Below are positions 62,220-64,000 of a stretch of DNA of 64,000 bases, piece after piece. The position numbers and the translations under genes are program-made. The first letter of the stretch is position 1; each line of letters starts with the position of its first letter. The stretch is from positions 1,925,698 to 1,989,697 of the forward strand of contig VZQC01012403.1 in the NCBI GenBank assembly GCA_009823505.1, in the 5' to 3' direction. A model generated the notes under the pieces. The model was not told the origin of the DNA. It ran no database searches and saw nothing but the letters and a program-made list of their open reading frames with translations. The stretch is from Rhizomys pruinosus. Its lineage: Eukaryota > Chordata > Mammalia > Rodentia > Spalacidae.

Positions 62220-62352
62220 AATATATATTTTTTGGTCTCTTAGACAGAGTCTCCCTGTAGCTCCAGCTGTCCTGGAACTTGCTCTGTAGACCAGGCTGGC
62301 CTTGAACTCACAGAGATCCTCCTGGAAAGGTGTGCACCACCATGCCCAGCTA
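62220..62352 (-). mobile_element. B1 SINE inside L1, 5' shortened
   Basis: Reverse B1 with a deletion after cctcctgga. Starts tttttggtctcttagacagag. Confidence 0.9.
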
Positions 62353-62507
62353 GAAAAATTTTCTTAATCTTACCCATTCTGAATAAGATGAAATCTCCAT
62401 ATAGTTTTCATTTCTCTGATGACTAAGGAAGGTGAAAACTTTTAAAAAATATTTCTTAGCCATTTGTGTTCTTCTTTTCAGAACTCTCTGTTCAGGTCCA
62501 TGGCCCA

Positions 62508-62727
62508 TTTTTTTTTTATTATTTTTTATGTGTATGAGTGTACTGTCTGCATATAGGTTGGTGCACCCATGTCGTGCAATGCCACAGAGGTCAGAAGAGG
62601 GCGTCGGATTCCCCTGGAACTGGAGTTAAAAACAGTTCTTAGCTGCCATGCGGGTGCTGGGACTCAACCAGGGTCCTCTGCAAGAGCAGTTGGCATTCTT
62701 AACCGCTGAGCCATCTCTCCAGCTCCC
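62508..62727 (-). mobile_element. B2 SINE (short variant) inside L1
   Basis: Reverse B2 with target duplication ccatggcccattttt at about 62500 and 62728. Confidence 0.94.
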
Positions 62728-63319
62728 CATGGCCCATTTTTAATTGGGTTGTTTGTTTCCTTGTGTTTAGATTTTTTAGTTTTAATATATTCTAGGCACT
62801 AAATCTCTATTACATGTATAGCTGGCAAAGATCTTTTTCTCATCTGTCTGCTGCTCTTCACTCAGTGATTTCTGTTGCTGTGCAAAAGCTTTCCAGTTTC
62901 ATGAGGTGCAGTGTGTAGATGTGGTCTTATATTCCGTGCTACTGGAGTTCTATTCAAAATGCCTTTCCCTGTTGCTGTAAGTTGAAGTATATTACCTCCC
63001 TTTTCTTGTACCAGCTTCAGGGTATCATGTCTCAAGTTAAGGTCCTTAATCTGTTTGCAACTGAATTTGGTGCAGAGTGAGATTGGGATCTAGTTTCATT
63101 TCTCTACATTTGGATATTCATTTTTCCCCCAGTATCATTTCTTGGAGATGCTTTCTTTCCTCCAATGTGTGTTGTTGGCATCTTTGTCAAAAATCAGGTT
63201 GTTTTAAAAGCATAGATTCATATCTGCGTTCTCAATTGCATTCCACTTATCAATATATTCTTATGCAGGTACCATGCTGTTGTTTTTTTGGTTTTTGTTT
63301 TTTTGTTTTTTTTGAGAAA

Positions 63320-63600
63320 AAAGCTAGGGTTTTGCCCTTCAGGTTCTTTTATTTTTTTTTTCTTTTTTTACTTTCTTTTATTTCATTTTTTGAACAATAA
63401 GTAATAAGTTATGAGTACAAGCATCCTCCATGTAAAACCAATTTGCAAGCAGTTGTGCCCAAACCCACATAGCCCAAGGTTCCCACCATCCTGCTGGAGG
63501 GGCTTGTATGTACAATCAAGTTGATCAAATAAGTGTCCAGTCTATATTGCTGTAGTTTCACCATTCACCCCAATTTCTGATTTTAATACCATCCATAGTT
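63320..63600 (+). mobile_element. L1 3'-end-like sequence
   Basis: Matches 12.88-13.11 kb in order (cttcaggttctttt, gtacaagca.tcctc, tgcccaaacccacatagccc, agttgatcaaat.agtgtccag, gtagtttcac), which is the 5' part of the L1 end inserted in the class II LTR. Confidence 0.6.
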
Positions 63601-63911
63601 AAGTTTTTATTTAGCTCCTTGTAAACTTGCTTCTTCGGCCTGTCTCTGCACAGCATGTGATCCCAGCCGTGGTCGGCATCCCCATCCCATCCTTGTCCTG
63701 CCAGTCTCATCTTCAGGGCTCCTTGGCTCTTCATCTTCAGTTTACTTCAGAATACTTGAGCACTGTACTTCTTTGTCCACTGGCTCTCTCATGATTCAGA
63801 TTCTTTGTCTTGGATTTCTCTCTTTCATCCAATTCTTTTGTCTCCTTTTTCTGGTTTCTTGAGCAGCTGATGTTGCATCATATGGCACAGCTGACCTTTA
63901 TAAAGGAAAAT
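63601..63911. other. Unassigned DNA
   Basis: No recognised element. It may be more of the same LINE family. Confidence 0.35.
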
Positions 63912-64000
63912 ACCATCGGGTGTGGTGGCACACGCCTTTAATCCTAGCACTTGGGAGGTAGAGGCAGGCGGATCTTTGTGAGTTCAAGGCCAGCCTGGTC
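63912..64000 (+). mobile_element. B1 SINE, cut by window end
   Basis: Forward B1 begins at accatcgggtgtggtggcacacg and continues to the last base of the window. Confidence 0.93.

Larger units (their letters stand above)
60790..63275 (-). mobile_element. Old LINE-1, ORF2 C-terminal half and 3' UTR
   Basis: 3' UTR-like sequence (60.83-61.88 kb) precedes, in reverse, ORF2 passages: tttgtctttctgggtctaggttacttcactcag, aagttctgtccatttacttgc, aacttccattgcacatatgtaccacatt, aatcttacccattctgaataagatgaaat, tctctgttcaggtccatggccc, tctgttgctgtgcaaaagcttt and ttggcatctttgtcaaaaatc. Broken by two B1s and a B2. Confidence 0.85.

Noticed and set aside
12643..62629. Recurrent 60-70 codon ORFs beginning like MYCLHASLCT or MYECTVCMQ
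   Set aside because: They are antisense readings of B2 SINEs at many positions and carry no host gene.
1..64000. CRISPR arrays, operons, bacterial or phage genes
   Set aside because: No spacer-repeat arrays or prokaryotic gene organisation exist here; the sequence is plainly mammalian repeat-rich DNA.
1..64000. A T-cell receptor V segment
   Set aside because: No V-segment-like leader, Cys-Trp-Cys pattern or recombination signal was seen, despite the expected synteny.

Overview
This window is mammalian, muroid-rodent nuclear DNA. It is packed with rodent SINEs (B1, B2, B3/B4 and ID-like), LINE-1 pieces, MaLR and other retroviral LTRs, and a few old mammal-wide repeats (MIR, L2, MLT1-like, MLT2-like). 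Many B2 copies belong to a young GC-rich subfamily that I do not associate with laboratory mouse or rat, so a different muroid (hamster, vole, deer mouse or gerbil type) is likely; I cannot fix the species. There are 127 N at 34030-34156 and one N at 47387.

Only two intact host protein genes are visible. Both are single-coding-exon class II olfactory receptors. The plus-strand gene at 5653-6594 is Or4e1-like and the minus-strand gene at 30884-31810 is Or4e2-like. In mouse and human this pair lies in the small olfactory receptor cluster just outside the T-cell receptor alpha V segments, so the window probably comes from that syntenic region. No TCR segment is visible here. A third host-derived feature is an inactive processed copy of Asxl1 (minus strand, about 28.74-29.70 kb) carrying an expanded CAG/CTG tract.

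Layout: 0-12 kb holds Or4e1 among old LINEs and SINEs. 12.2-17.8 kb is a defective class II (betaretrovirus-like) provirus on the minus strand with gag matrix and a broken env but no pol. 18-28 kb is LINE/SINE DNA with two LTR-like candidates, a 311-bp GAA/GGA tract and an unusual tandem repeat of about 78 bp. 28.5-32 kb has the Asxl1 retrocopy and Or4e2. 32.7-36 kb is a low-quality, gap-containing stretch with a local duplication. 36-48 kb is SINE/LINE DNA including a well-preserved L2. 48.3-59.3 kb is a plus-strand class I (gammaretrovirus-like) provirus broken by a MaLR element, two L1s, two solo LTRs and several SINEs, whose target-site duplications give the order of insertion. 59-64 kb is mainly an old minus-strand L1.

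The two receptors would act independently, each in its own set of olfactory sensory neurons. All viral reading frames seen are interrupted. I found no convincing new multi-gene system; the most informative material is the nested retroelement archaeology, the Asxl1 retrocopy, the receptor pair, and a few unexplained ORFs and tandem repeats.
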